64,000 nt of DNA from UBA10649 sp965227045 (GCA_965227045.1 OZ245718.1:3286001-3350000), one strand, 5' to 3'. Shown: positions 8,956-16,719, counted from the stretch's first letter. The notes: generated by a model from the letters alone, not told the origin. A program made the numbers and translations.

Positions 8956-9411
8956 GTGAGTCCTGAGGAAGCGATCGCAGACGAGTGGCGATCGAGGCTC
9001 CGACGACAAGAGGAATCCCTTGACGAGGTCAGGCGACGCGCAGCCCAAGGGCTCGCTGCGTCGCTCTTGATCGCTGGCCTGTTCATCGTCGGCGCTTCGG
9101 ACCCATCTTTGTGGCAGATCCCATTCCGGATCCTCGCCGTGTGGTCACTCGTCAGCCTCGTCGCGATCGTCGCGTGCATCGAATGGCCGCGGACCTGGGA
9201 ATTCAACCAGGACACCGACATCGTTTCCGGACTGGTTGCCAAGCACCCGGGCCACTACACCGCGGGAGCGGTCGCGAAGAGCATGACCTCGGGCATGAAG
9301 ACGTCATGGACAAAGAACCAGCCCAAACTCGAAACGCTCCACACCCTGTTCAGCATTGCGCTGCTCGCCGCAGGCGCGCAGGCAGTCTTCTGGATCCTCG
9401 CAGCCGTCTGA
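8956..9411 (+). CDS. Membrane protein of unknown function
   Basis: A 151-residue protein starting at GTG 8956; an in-frame ATG is not available and the upstream ATG is in a frame that stops at once. AGGAA lies 7 bases upstream. It has a charged N-terminus (EEAIADEWRSRLRRQEESLDEVRRR) and three hydrophobic helices: about 32-47, 57-75 and 130-150. The loop between helices two and three holds the segment TDIVSGLVAKHPGHYT. No family was recognised. It is followed directly by the convergent 50-residue gene. Confidence 0.55.
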   Translation: MSPEEAIADEWRSRLRRQEESLDEVRRRAAQGLAASLLIAGLFIVGASDPSLWQIPFRILAVWSLVSLVAIVACIEWPRTWEFNQDTDIVSGLVAKHPGHYTAGAVAKSMTSGMKTSWTKNQPKLETLHTLFSIALLAAGAQAVFWILAAV

Positions 9412-9564
9412 CTACTGGCTGCGCTTCTCCGGCACCCCAGTAGTCGGCGGAAGCTCGGGAGGTGGATCTACCGCTGCGCGTGGCGCCCCGCTACCCGTGA
9501 GCGCGACCCCAACCGTCGGGGGCAACTCCGGTGGGGGCTCCTGCTGCTCGTTCTCGTGGCTCAT
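9412..9564 (-). CDS. Very small proline-rich protein (50 aa)
   Basis: A 50-codon frame on the minus strand, ATG at 9564 and TAG at 9412-9414, abutting the stop of the convergent membrane protein. Its product contains two copies of an 11-residue motif, PPPELPPTVGV near the N-terminus and PPPELPPTTGV near the C-terminus, separated by a Gly/Ala-rich linker. The internal protein-level repeat and the precise fit between genes argue that it is coding; no strong ribosome binding site supports it. Function unknown. Confidence 0.4.
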   Translation of the reverse strand: MSHENEQQEPPPELPPTVGVALTGSGAPRAAVDPPPELPPTTGVPEKRSQ

Positions 9565-9809
9565 GCAGCCAAGGCTATGGGTCGGGTCCTACGCCCTTCA
9601 ACACTTACACAGACTCCTGGGCACGTGCCGGGATCGGTGCGCCTCCTGCCGGCATAGCGCGACAAGGAGAATCGTACTCGCCGCGCGACGACACTAGGCG
9701 GCACTGGGTCACCGGCGACCGTTCAGCCGGTTCCCCGGCACCGAGGACGAGAATGGCTGCCGAAGACTGGCGTCAATGACGGGTTTACCTGAATCAGGAG
9801 AGGCGGAAC
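9565..9809. other. Intergenic, nothing recognised
   Basis: No convincing gene or RNA was seen here. The end holds CAGGAGAGGCGG, the ribosome binding site for the gene at 9810. Confidence 0.4.
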
Positions 9810-10376
9810 ATGGACCGAGAAGAGATCCGGTGGCCGACCGAAGACGAGATGCGCGACGCGCTCGACGACGAGACGCTGCCCGACGATACGTTGATCGAAC
9901 TCGGGCGCCTCACATGGGCCACGATCAAACTCGAAGCGTGCTGCGACGAGATCCTCTCGCTCATCGAGTGGTCAGTGTCTCCCAAGTCAGCGCTGAGGCC
10001 CACCAGCCAGCGCATCCAGGACGCGATCGAGGTATTGGAAGGATGGCCGGTCGAACGCGCTCAGGATGCGGCGATTGCGTGGCTCTTCGGGGTGCGAGAG
10101 GCGCTCGATCGACGACAGACGATCCTGCACGGGTCGATCATTAACTCCGTGCCGTTCCCTGGGACCGTTCCGATCCCCTTGCCACCCGCGCTCAGCCATG
10201 TCAGCCGACGGGACGAGGAGCACGTCATCACCGGCATTGAACCCGGCGAGCTCGGCGACGTCACCGACTTCATCCGCGAGAAGCGAGCCGGGTGGAAATA
10301 CGTCTACACCTCGATCGAGGACGCGCTAGTTGAGATGCAAAGTAACGCTGCGCTGCTGCCCGACGCGGAGGATTAG
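9810..10376 (+). CDS. Hypothetical protein, first gene of a coupled pair
   Basis: A 188-residue acidic protein behind CAGGAGAGGCGGAAC. The N-terminus (WPTEDEMRDALDDETLPDDTLIELGRL) leads to a helical core with TWATIKLEACCDEILSLIEW and WLFGVREALDRRQTILHGS. A pattern of this kind (helix, then R-x3-E/H-x-S near 110) recurs in small island proteins that sense or bind a partner, but no family can be named. The next gene begins directly after its stop, so the two are probably translated together. Confidence 0.55.
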   Translation: MDREEIRWPTEDEMRDALDDETLPDDTLIELGRLTWATIKLEACCDEILSLIEWSVSPKSALRPTSQRIQDAIEVLEGWPVERAQDAAIAWLFGVREALDRRQTILHGSIINSVPFPGTVPIPLPPALSHVSRRDEEHVITGIEPGELGDVTDFIREKRAGWKYVYTSIEDALVEMQSNAALLPDAED

Positions 10377-11132
10377 GTGCTGCTCGACATGGACGTGCCC
10401 GAGTCCTGGCCGTGGGAAGTCGTCAACGCGGTCGATGAGGTCATTGAGGGCCGCCCGGATCTGGCCGCCTTGGACTTCAACGAGGCGAGCTCGATCGGTC
10501 CGGACGAGATCGCCCTCGGCCGCAAGGAGACCGCCGTGATCGACGAGGCGATCGGCGATACCCCTCTCGCGCTCTTCCACGCAACTCGCCTGCTTCCGCA
10601 CGAAGTACAGTCGATCAGGGAGCGCGGAATGCTGCCGCTGACTCCAGAGCTCGTGAACTACCGCCTCGATTCCGCTATCGCAGCAGTCGACGGAATCGAC
10701 AGCACACTTGCCGAACGGTTGCGGCCGGCCGCGCTGGAATACGCAGTGGACCCTGGCCGCTCAAATCAGGTGTGCTTCTCCGGGTCTCGCCTGTCGCTGC
10801 GGAAGCGGAGCGGGTTCTGGCGCCTCTTCACCTACTGGGGCGGCGAGGCAATCTACTGGCAGCTGGACGACAGACTCCCGGACCCCGCTTTGGAGCAACT
10901 CAGCCGCGTCGGAACTCCTGCTGTTGTCATCGCGGGCTTCCCCTCCAGAGGCCCACGCCACGGGCGTGGTGTCCGTCATCCGCAACTAGCGCGCCGGTTG
11001 GTCGCGGTCCGGCTCGGCATGGATCCGGGACTGGAGACACACGTACACCTAGTGCGTAGCGACGAGATCGTCGACGTAGTACTCCGAGGCTCAACCGAGT
11101 GGGACGACCTTGAGCCGATGAGCGGCTACTGA
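10377..11132 (+). CDS. Hypothetical protein, possible ADP-ribosyltransferase-like fold
   Basis: A 251-residue protein starting with a GTG placed directly after the upstream TAG. After a 60-residue acidic N-terminus comes LFHATRLLPHEVQSIRERG, then GRSNQVCFSGSRLS and FTYWGGEAIYW. The order His-x-Thr-Arg strand, V-C-F strand and Y-W-G-G-E loop is reminiscent of ADP-ribosyltransferase-fold proteins (H-Y/T...S-S...E), and the C-terminal VAVRLGMDPG would be a late strand. This is a fold-level resemblance only. With the coupled acidic upstream partner it could be a toxin/antitoxin-like or defence pair. Confidence 0.5.
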   Translation: MLLDMDVPESWPWEVVNAVDEVIEGRPDLAALDFNEASSIGPDEIALGRKETAVIDEAIGDTPLALFHATRLLPHEVQSIRERGMLPLTPELVNYRLDSAIAAVDGIDSTLAERLRPAALEYAVDPGRSNQVCFSGSRLSLRKRSGFWRLFTYWGGEAIYWQLDDRLPDPALEQLSRVGTPAVVIAGFPSRGPRHGRGVRHPQLARRLVAVRLGMDPGLETHVHLVRSDEIVDVVLRGSTEWDDLEPMSGY

Positions 11133-11403
11133 CCGGAGACCTGAGGCTCGGCGGTCTCTCTTGCTTGCCTCAGCATCGGGTGCAGGCGCTGCGACCGTGA
11201 CGAGGGCGGCGAGGTACTTCCCGTGCGCTCTCCCGGTCGGCCTCGCCCCTGGCTCGCGGCTAACTCCGGCAAACTCTGTTCGCATTGGCCCCTCGCCGCT
11301 ACGATCCGTTCGCGAAACTAGCGTTACGGGAGACACCAGTGAAGGAGCCTGCGGAGCCGATGATTCCACGCGCCATGCGTCCCGTGGAACAGGTAGGCCT
11401 ACC

Positions 11404-12315
11404 GTGAGCTCCAAAGTGCGCCGGCGATGGAGCCCGCCGCTGTGGCTGGCCATTCTTGGGATGATTGTCAGTCTCTTCGTCGGCGCAGTGATCGCGATAT
11501 GGATCGGCGCCGCTCGCGAAGGAGACGTTCGCACGTGGCTCGGAGAGTTTGTTCGTAGCCCGGGCGCTGCGGGTCTCGCGGCAGTGATTGCCGCGGTCAT
11601 TGCGTTCATCGGCATCTCGAACCAGGTGCGCGTCTCTCGACAGGTGCTGGAGCACCAAAGGCTTGCCGCCGCAGCGGACACGTGGTGGGGCAGGTTTGAA
11701 TGGTTCTCGGACAGAGCATTCCCAGCAGACGAGCGCCGGCAACCGTTCCCGGACGCTGTAGCGGTCAGCATCCTCGAACGTTTGGCCGACACTGCAACGG
11801 ACGACGTCCAGGAATCGGCATGGCAGGGCATGCTGGATGAACTCCGGACGCGAATCTCAGACGCCGAGAAGGCGCCTGTCGCGGTTGACGCAGCAGCTCC
11901 AAGCGGCCCGACCAGCGGATGGGTACGCGACCGTTCTGGCGGCAAAGCTCAGACATATGAGGCCGAGGTTCTAGGTGTTCTCTCGGGCCTGAGCGGAGTT
12001 GGAATTGTCGTGACCCAAGTTGTCTCTTCCGGAGACACAGGTTTCGACGCGACTGTGGACGTGGGAGGTCAAAGCGTCGACATTGAGATCAAGTACGCGG
12101 CCCGGCCAGAGGCGGCGCGCGCGAGGGCTGGCATCGCACGCCTACTACGAAATCACATGGCTCAAGGATCAGTGCCCTTGGTCGTGGTAATGCCGCTCGA
12201 CGTCCCTCTCCAGCTTGCGAACGACGGCACCGTCAGCGTCGCGAAATGGGCCGGGCCTGAAGACACCCTCGAGCTCGCCGGTGCCATCAAGCGCGCCGCG
12301 GGCGCACGAGGCTAG
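11404..12315 (+). CDS. Two-TM membrane protein with PD-(D/E)XK nuclease signature
   Basis: A 303-residue protein. I place the start at GTG 11404 (VSSKVRRRW), where membrane-protein sequence begins; the frame is open to 11161 but the upstream part lacks protein character. Transmembrane helices lie at about 12-36 and 54-72, followed by a helical linker (about 75-155). The C-terminal domain (180-303) has a Glu-containing helix (TYEAEVLGVL, Glu186/188), then GFDATVD (Asp215) and VDIEIK (Glu228, Lys230). This is the E...D...ExK order of the restriction-endonuclease fold, as in Mrr-like enzymes. It overlaps nothing but lies 4 bases before the YaaC-family gene. Confidence 0.6.
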   Translation: MSSKVRRRWSPPLWLAILGMIVSLFVGAVIAIWIGAAREGDVRTWLGEFVRSPGAAGLAAVIAAVIAFIGISNQVRVSRQVLEHQRLAAAADTWWGRFEWFSDRAFPADERRQPFPDAVAVSILERLADTATDDVQESAWQGMLDELRTRISDAEKAPVAVDAAAPSGPTSGWVRDRSGGKAQTYEAEVLGVLSGLSGVGIVVTQVVSSGDTGFDATVDVGGQSVDIEIKYAARPEAARARAGIARLLRNHMAQGSVPLVVVMPLDVPLQLANDGTVSVAKWAGPEDTLELAGAIKRAAGARG

Positions 12316-12319
12316 GTCT

Positions 12320-13291
12320 ATGCCCACCTACTGGGAGGACGCGCAGAGGCGACGACAGGAATCATGGCGCCTGATCCGCGCGTGGCGAAGCCGGGACTTG
12401 GTCGCCGACGGCGATCGCGACCTACTCGTATCTGCACTGGATCAAGCCGAGGATCTGTTCCGTACTGCTGCCGTCGCCGAGTACTCCACACGAGCCCTGC
12501 CTTTGTTCTACGGGCTATCGCAGGCCGGCCGCGCGGTCGCTGTGGCGGCCGAGGATGGCATGAGGTTGCGGGGACACGGGATCCACGCTGACTTCGCGAA
12601 CGCATCGGGCGGATCCGATTTGTTCGCGACCACCGTCACGGCGAATGGGAAGCAAGGAGCAAGCTTCACCGAACTGAGCCGTCTGCTGGGCTCGGCTCAG
12701 ATGCGGCGCCCACAGACGCTGTCCGATCTGTGGTCCATGGTTCTCGAGGTCGGGCTCTCCGAGCCACGACTTCGGGCACGACGCACACATCTGATCATCG
12801 ATCAAAGCGGCACTCGTCGAGAACGGATCCTCTACTCGGTCGCGTCCATCCCGCTGTCCGGGCATGTGTTCGACGATGCCTCCTTCGCAGAACTGCGGGC
12901 CGGATACCCCGATTTACGCGGCTTCGAACTCGACGGGGTGCACTACAGGAATGCGGAGGACGAGGGCACCGTTCAGGTGAATTTCGCCCCAGCAGTCCCG
13001 TGGGCGATCAGGCGTCCGGGTAGGAGGTACCGGCACTCCGAGGTTCTGATGCCGGCCGTTTACGGCGAGGCGGCCACCTTGCACCCGATGATGCTGTGGT
13101 GGGCGATCCTCTTCTCACTCTCGATGCTGACTCGGTATGAGCCGGACGCGTGGAAGCGGGCCATCGACGTCAATAGCGTCTCGACGGCTGTCGTTGTCGA
13201 AGCGCTTCTCGACGTCGCGCTCGATGCCGTTCCCGACATCATCGAACGCGTACTCAGCGAAGTATCCAGAGCGAATATGCCGAGCCGCTAG
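12320..13291 (+). CDS. YaaC family protein
   Basis: A 323-residue protein starting at ATG 12320, four bases after the stop of the nuclease-like gene. AEYSTRALPLFYGLSQAGRA (about 51-70) is the hallmark N-terminal block of the YaaC-like family. The C-terminal block LHPMMLWWAILFSLSMLTRYEPDAW (in two pieces, about 255-280) is the second. The biochemical role of YaaC is unknown. Its tight pairing with a membrane nuclease-like protein inside a mobile island suggests the two work together. Confidence 0.7.
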   Translation: MPTYWEDAQRRRQESWRLIRAWRSRDLVADGDRDLLVSALDQAEDLFRTAAVAEYSTRALPLFYGLSQAGRAVAVAAEDGMRLRGHGIHADFANASGGSDLFATTVTANGKQGASFTELSRLLGSAQMRRPQTLSDLWSMVLEVGLSEPRLRARRTHLIIDQSGTRRERILYSVASIPLSGHVFDDASFAELRAGYPDLRGFELDGVHYRNAEDEGTVQVNFAPAVPWAIRRPGRRYRHSEVLMPAVYGEAATLHPMMLWWAILFSLSMLTRYEPDAWKRAIDVNSVSTAVVVEALLDVALDAVPDIIERVLSEVSRANMPSR

Positions 13292-13328
13292 GCGCCTCCG
13301 CACGGTCCGAGTCGACGCCGCGAGGGGT

Positions 13329-13528
13329 CCCCTCACCTCAACCCCTCACCTCAACCCCTCACCTCAACCCCTCACCTCAACCCCACACCTCAACCCCACA
13401 CCTCAACCCCACACCTCAACCCCACACCTCAACCCCACACCTCAACCCCACACCTCAACCCCACACCTCAACCCCACACCTCAACCCCACACCTCAACCC
13501 CACACCTCAACCCCACACCCCCAACTCA
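13329..13528 (+). repeat. Tandem array: 14 copies of a 13-bp unit
   Basis: Fourteen perfect-length units run from 13329 to 13510, followed by a degenerate end to about 13528. Units 1-4 read CCCCTCACCTCAA and units 5-14 read CCCCACACCTCAA, differing at one position, so the array is made of two homogeneous blocks. Because 13 is not a multiple of three, the three frames cycle into the same 13-residue peptide repeat. It lies between the YaaC-family gene and a 39-bp palindrome. There are no spacers, so it is not CRISPR. Confidence 0.95.
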
Positions 13529-13539
13529 ATTGCACGCAT

Positions 13540-13578
13540 ACAATTCGGGGTTTCGTCTGCGACGAAACCCCGAATTGT
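13540..13578. repeat. Perfect inverted repeat, 18-bp arms, 3-base loop
   Basis: The arm ACAATTCGGGGTTTCGTC (13540-13557) is followed by TGC and by its exact reverse complement (13561-13578). In RNA it would form a very stable hairpin. There is no U-tract, so a simple intrinsic terminator is not clear. It could be a terminator for the upstream genes, a dispersed palindromic repeat, or an island-specific recognition site. Confidence 0.85.
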
Positions 13579-13631
13579 TGAGGGTGTCACCACTTCTCGG
13601 CATCCTTCTTGCACTGCGAGGAGGGGTCCGA

Positions 13632-13931
13632 ATGAAGCGTCGACAGCCACGGCCGGCGATCTGCGGCATCTGCGGATCAGCGTTGCCACCGCCCGGTGAG
13701 AGCGGAGGTCGCCCTCGCGCCTGGTGCTCCAAAGCGTGCAGGCAGGAGGCCTACCTGCGACGACGCCACGGCGCGGCTAACCCCAAGAAGACCGTCGCCA
13801 CGAAACCGCCAAGACCGGCCGCACAGGGAACTTCAGAGTTCGTCGAGCCGGTTAGGCCGGTGCCGGAAGCAACGACTCTCAGCCGCGCGGAGCGACGACG
13901 CCGGGAGCGAATGAGGCGGCGCAGCCGCTGA
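13632..13931 (+). CDS. Small CxxC...CSKAC zinc-finger protein
   Basis: A 99-residue basic protein starting at ATG 13632 behind GGAGGGG; the open frame continues upstream through the tandem repeats but that part is not protein-like. Cysteines 11, 14, 32 and 36 (CGICG...WCSKACRQEAYLRRR) form a short treble-clef/FCS-like zinc-binding pattern with a basic helix after the last cysteine. The C-terminus ends in an Arg-rich RAERRRRERMRRRSR. It is likely to bind nucleic acid. Similar short proteins occur in actinobacterial mobile elements. Confidence 0.6.
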   Translation: MKRRQPRPAICGICGSALPPPGESGGRPRAWCSKACRQEAYLRRRHGAANPKKTVATKPPRPAAQGTSEFVEPVRPVPEATTLSRAERRRRERMRRRSR

Positions 13932-13936
13932 TCTCG

Positions 13937-14173
13937 CTACAACGCCTTTAAGAGATCTGCGGCGTCCACGTTGAGAGCTGCTGCTAGGTCGAAGACGCGA
14001 TCGAGAAGGATCGAATGCCTGCCCGTCTCGACGTCGACGAGAAAGGACCGGTCGAGACCAGCTTCGATCGCGAGGCGCTCCTGGGTGATGTCCTGGGACT
14101 CTCGCAGCGCCCGCACGCGGGCTCCGAACGCGGTGCGCCCGGCGAGGGCGGCTGGCGTCGGCGAGTAAGTCAC
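13937..14173 (-). CDS. XRE family transcriptional regulator (Cro/CI-type HTH)
   Basis: A 78-residue stand-alone helix-turn-helix protein with a GTG start at 14173. It consists of one HTH_3 domain: FGARVRALRESQDITQERLA, then GLDRSFLVDVETGRHSI with recognition helix around residues 40-50, and a C-terminal LDRVFDLAAALNVDAADLL. Such proteins control island or prophage genes. It diverges from the gene at 14271, and the space between contains GGAACGTTCC and matching half-sites, likely its operator. Confidence 0.8.
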   Translation of the reverse strand: MTYSPTPAALAGRTAFGARVRALRESQDITQERLAIEAGLDRSFLVDVETGRHSILLDRVFDLAAALNVDAADLLKAL

Positions 14174-14183
14174 AACGACGACC

Positions 14184-14224
14184 GTAGGAACGTTCCGACA
14201 TCATGTATGTAGCCTTGTTCCTAC
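14184..14224. promoter_or_regulatory. Operator-like inverted repeats between XRE gene and 14271 gene
   Basis: GTAGGAAC at 14184-14191 is mirrored by GTTCCTAC at 14217-14224. The left copy is itself part of the perfect palindrome GGAACGTTCC (14188-14197). This arrangement in a 97-base divergent spacer is typical for a self-controlling XRE repressor. The match to this particular protein is inferred. Confidence 0.5.
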
Positions 14225-14270
14225 ATTGGCGATCGAGCGGTCGCCGCTCCCAGACGTGGAGGTACCTGTC

Positions 14271-14693
14271 ATGACGCAGAACCGCGGGGTTAGCGAGCTT
14301 CCGTTCGGGAGCCTGCTCGTCGAGCTGGCCCGGCAGCGAGATCATGTCGACGACACGATCCGTGCGCTGGAGGATGTTCAGGCCGTCCTGAAGGAGAAGG
14401 GCGTATTGCGGGCGGACTGGTTTGGGATCGAACGCGCAGAGACCGGGCTCTCGTTGGGCAAGCTCAGCGTCCGCCAGCTTATGGAGGACGACGCCCGTGC
14501 CACGGTGGCCGTGTACGAGTTCCTGGAGATTGACCTGTCCAACTGCCTGAGGTACCTGCATGGACAGATCAGCGACTACCTCGAGCTCGCTGTCTTCACC
14601 GGGGCAGATCGAAGCTCCATCTCCCTTGCCTGTGGCATGTCGCTAACGAAGATCGAAACCACGCTCGCCCGGATGGAGCTCCTCGGGGTCTGA
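14271..14693 (+). CDS. Hypothetical protein with predicted C-terminal winged-helix-like region
   Basis: A 140-residue protein starting at ATG 14271 behind GGAGG; a TTG 45 bases upstream keeps the frame open but is less likely. The N-terminal half is helical and coiled (LLVELARQRDHVDDTIRALEDVQAVL). The C-terminal 50 residues (QISDYLELAVFTGADRSSISLACGM then LTKIETTLARMELLGV) look like a small winged helix. Function is unknown. It is divergent from, and probably controlled by, the XRE regulator. Confidence 0.5.
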   Translation: MTQNRGVSELPFGSLLVELARQRDHVDDTIRALEDVQAVLKEKGVLRADWFGIERAETGLSLGKLSVRQLMEDDARATVAVYEFLEIDLSNCLRYLHGQISDYLELAVFTGADRSSISLACGMSLTKIETTLARMELLGV

Positions 14694-14744
14694 AGGTGGA
14701 GCGCCAGGTCGCCCGGCATAGCCACCGATGGCACACTCGCGGTC

Positions 14745-15116
14745 GTGAGCACCTCAGTCATCGACGGAGCGGGCGCCGCCTATCCGGTCGCGTTCTCGAT
14801 GAAGCTCACCAAGCGGAACCGCCCGTTCTACGTCCCTGACCGTCTTCCCGAGCGTCCCGCCGGCAGCGCACTAGCCACCGTGACTCTGCCGCAGTGGGTC
14901 AAATGGTCTCCGCCATTTCGCACCTATGACATGTCCCAACTGCGGGATCGCGCCCGGGTCTACGAGCTGGTGATGACCGAAGGCGGCCCCGCAGACATCT
15001 CGCGGTACGTCGACGCGGCACTACTCGTCGAGGTGTGGCCGCAACTCGTCCTTAGAGCGGAAATTCGCGCCGCATGGACACCGGTCGTCGAGGCGTGGCA
15101 AGAAGCACCCGCGTAA
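14745..15116 (+). CDS. Hypothetical protein
   Basis: A 123-residue protein starting at GTG 14745, 51 bases after the preceding gene. Segments include FSMKLTKRNRPFYVPDRLPE, VTLPQWVKWSPPFRTYD and RVYELVMTEGGPADISRYVD. No transmembrane helix, zinc site or known motif is seen. The last segment resembles short proteins found upstream of excisionase genes in integrative elements, in line with its place just before the HTH gene at 15329, but the function is unknown. Confidence 0.5.
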   Translation: MSTSVIDGAGAAYPVAFSMKLTKRNRPFYVPDRLPERPAGSALATVTLPQWVKWSPPFRTYDMSQLRDRARVYELVMTEGGPADISRYVDAALLVEVWPQLVLRAEIRAAWTPVVEAWQEAPA

Positions 15117-15328
15117 TCGCGTAGCGGCACCTTCGCTCGACGGGAATGGCCACACCCCGTGTTATTTGAAAGTGCGACGCCTTGTCACATTGTGCGCGCA
15201 CCATTTGCGCTCTTACCGTGTTCGTAGGCCGGCGACGCTCGACATCCCTCGAGCCACGAACCGGAGTTTCATGGAAGCGGAAGGCGTCATAGACGCGACC
15301 AACGCCGTGGGTGGAGAACGGACATGCA

Positions 15329-15529
15329 ATGACTGAGATCGCTGCCGGTGAACGGTTAATGACCGTAGAGGACCTCTGCCTGTACCTCGTCGTGTCCAAA
15401 GACTTTATCTACGAAGAGGTTCGCAGGGGACGCCTTCCCGCTGTCAAGATCGCTCGGCACCTGAGGTTTCGTTCGGCCGATGTGGACGCGTTTATCGCAG
15501 CTCGATTAGTCCGCCGCGCCGCAGGCTAG
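15329..15529 (+). CDS. Excisionase-like helix-turn-helix protein
   Basis: A 66-residue protein starting at ATG 15329. LMTVEDLCLYLVVSKDFIYEEVRRGRLPAVKI forms a MerR-like HTH_17 domain, followed by HLRFRSADVDAFIA, the standard end of the excisionase/AlpA-like family. Such proteins bend DNA at the attachment site and steer the integrase toward excision. It is convergent with the integrase gene 41 bases away, forming the recombination module. Confidence 0.8.
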   Translation: MTEIAAGERLMTVEDLCLYLVVSKDFIYEEVRRGRLPAVKIARHLRFRSADVDAFIAARLVRRAAG

Positions 15530-15570
15530 GGGTCCGTATCCGACGAGACAGGTCGCACCGCTATGGGCTC

Positions 15571-16686
15571 CTAGTTCGTTCTGTTTCTCGTAGCCTCGAA
15601 AGCAGCGAGTGCCCGTTCACCGGCATCGGGAAGACTGCCAAGGTATTGCTGCGTCGTTGTGATCTGTCGGTGACCGAGTCGATCCATGACGACCTTGAGA
15701 TCGGCTCCACCAGCGAGAAGCCAGGAAGCGTGAGCGCCGCGGAGGTCGTGGAATCGCACCTGTCGACGTAGGCCGGAAGAGCCGATGGCAGGCAGCCATA
15801 CGCGCGAGCGGAACGTGTTCCGGGAGATCGGCGTGCCAGCTTCGGTTGAAAAGAGCAGGTCTTCGTCGCGTCGGCCGCATCTGATCATGTGAGTCTTGAT
15901 CGCTCGAGTCAGCGGAGCGCCAATCGCCACCTCTCGGTGTTCGTTGTCCTTGGGGTACTCGCGGATAGTGTGGACGGTCGAGGCGTTCGTGATCTTCTTG
16001 GAAACCTCAAGAACAACGCGCCGCACCGCGACGACGCCGGTTGCGAAGTCAATGTCGACGGGTCGGAGCGCAACGAGTTCGCCCCAGCGGAGACCGGTCT
16101 CGATGGCGAGCAGCACCATCACTTTGTGATCATCCGGAACCTGGGCAAGTAGAGCGTCGAACTGCTCCGGGGTGACTGCGACCTTGGGGGTCTGTACAAC
16201 CTTTGGCAGAGCAGTGTGATGACAGGGATTCACGACTACCACCTGGTCGACGACAGCGCGTTCGAAGATCGCGTGCAAAAACGCGTGGTACTTGACCACC
16301 GACCTGGCACTTAAGCCGGATGCAACTGCTTCGTTCACCCACACTTGGACTTCTGACGCGATTATGGCTGACATCTTGATGCCGCCGAAGCACGGGAAGA
16401 AGTGGCGATCCAGATTGGACTGGTAGGCGGCGCGGGTGGTCGGCTCGAGGTGCTGAGCTGCGGGCCAGTAGTAGTTCGCGACGTAGTCGCGAAAGGTAAT
16501 TTTGCTGCGCCGCCTATCCAGCGCCAGACCGCGGGTGGCGTCATTTTCAAGCTTGTGCGCCTCGCGCTCCGCCTCACGCTTGGTCGGGAAGCCTCCTCCG
16601 TTCACCTGACGGCCAGCGGGCGTGAAATAGATCGCGTACCAGCGCACGCGGCCGGACGTGGTAACCCGCCGATGAGCGAAAGCCAC
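15571..16686 (-). CDS. Tyrosine recombinase / phage-type integrase
   Basis: A 371-residue integrase starting with GTG 16686 behind GAGGAGGAG. Residues 1-55 form an AP2-like arm-binding region, 62-150 the SAM-like core-binding domain, and 170-365 the catalytic domain. Catalytic residues visible are Arg200 (ETGLRWGE), Lys246 (EYPKDNE), His313 and Arg316 (HDLRGAHASW), His339 (LGHRQITT) and Tyr348 (TQQYLG). All are intact. It should catalyse integration at the tRNA-Met-derived site beginning about 190 bases upstream of its start. Confidence 0.93.
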   Translation of the reverse strand: MAFAHRRVTTSGRVRWYAIYFTPAGRQVNGGGFPTKREAEREAHKLENDATRGLALDRRRSKITFRDYVANYYWPAAQHLEPTTRAAYQSNLDRHFFPCFGGIKMSAIIASEVQVWVNEAVASGLSARSVVKYHAFLHAIFERAVVDQVVVVNPCHHTALPKVVQTPKVAVTPEQFDALLAQVPDDHKVMVLLAIETGLRWGELVALRPVDIDFATGVVAVRRVVLEVSKKITNASTVHTIREYPKDNEHREVAIGAPLTRAIKTHMIRCGRRDEDLLFSTEAGTPISRNTFRSRVWLPAIGSSGLRRQVRFHDLRGAHASWLLAGGADLKVVMDRLGHRQITTTQQYLGSLPDAGERALAAFEATRNRTN

Positions 16687-16719
16687 CGCTCCTCCTCGTG
16701 CGCCGTCGGTCTCGCCAAA

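Noticed and set aside
13329..13510. CRISPR array
   Set aside because: Repeats are contiguous 13-bp units with no spacers and no cas genes are nearby.
13137..13931. One long open frame across the YaaC gene end, the tandem repeats and the zinc-finger gene, giving a 264-residue protein
   Set aside because: It is out of frame with the YaaC-family gene, and the repeat part stays open only because a 13-bp unit cycles through frames. The real gene begins at ATG 13632 with its own ribosome binding site.
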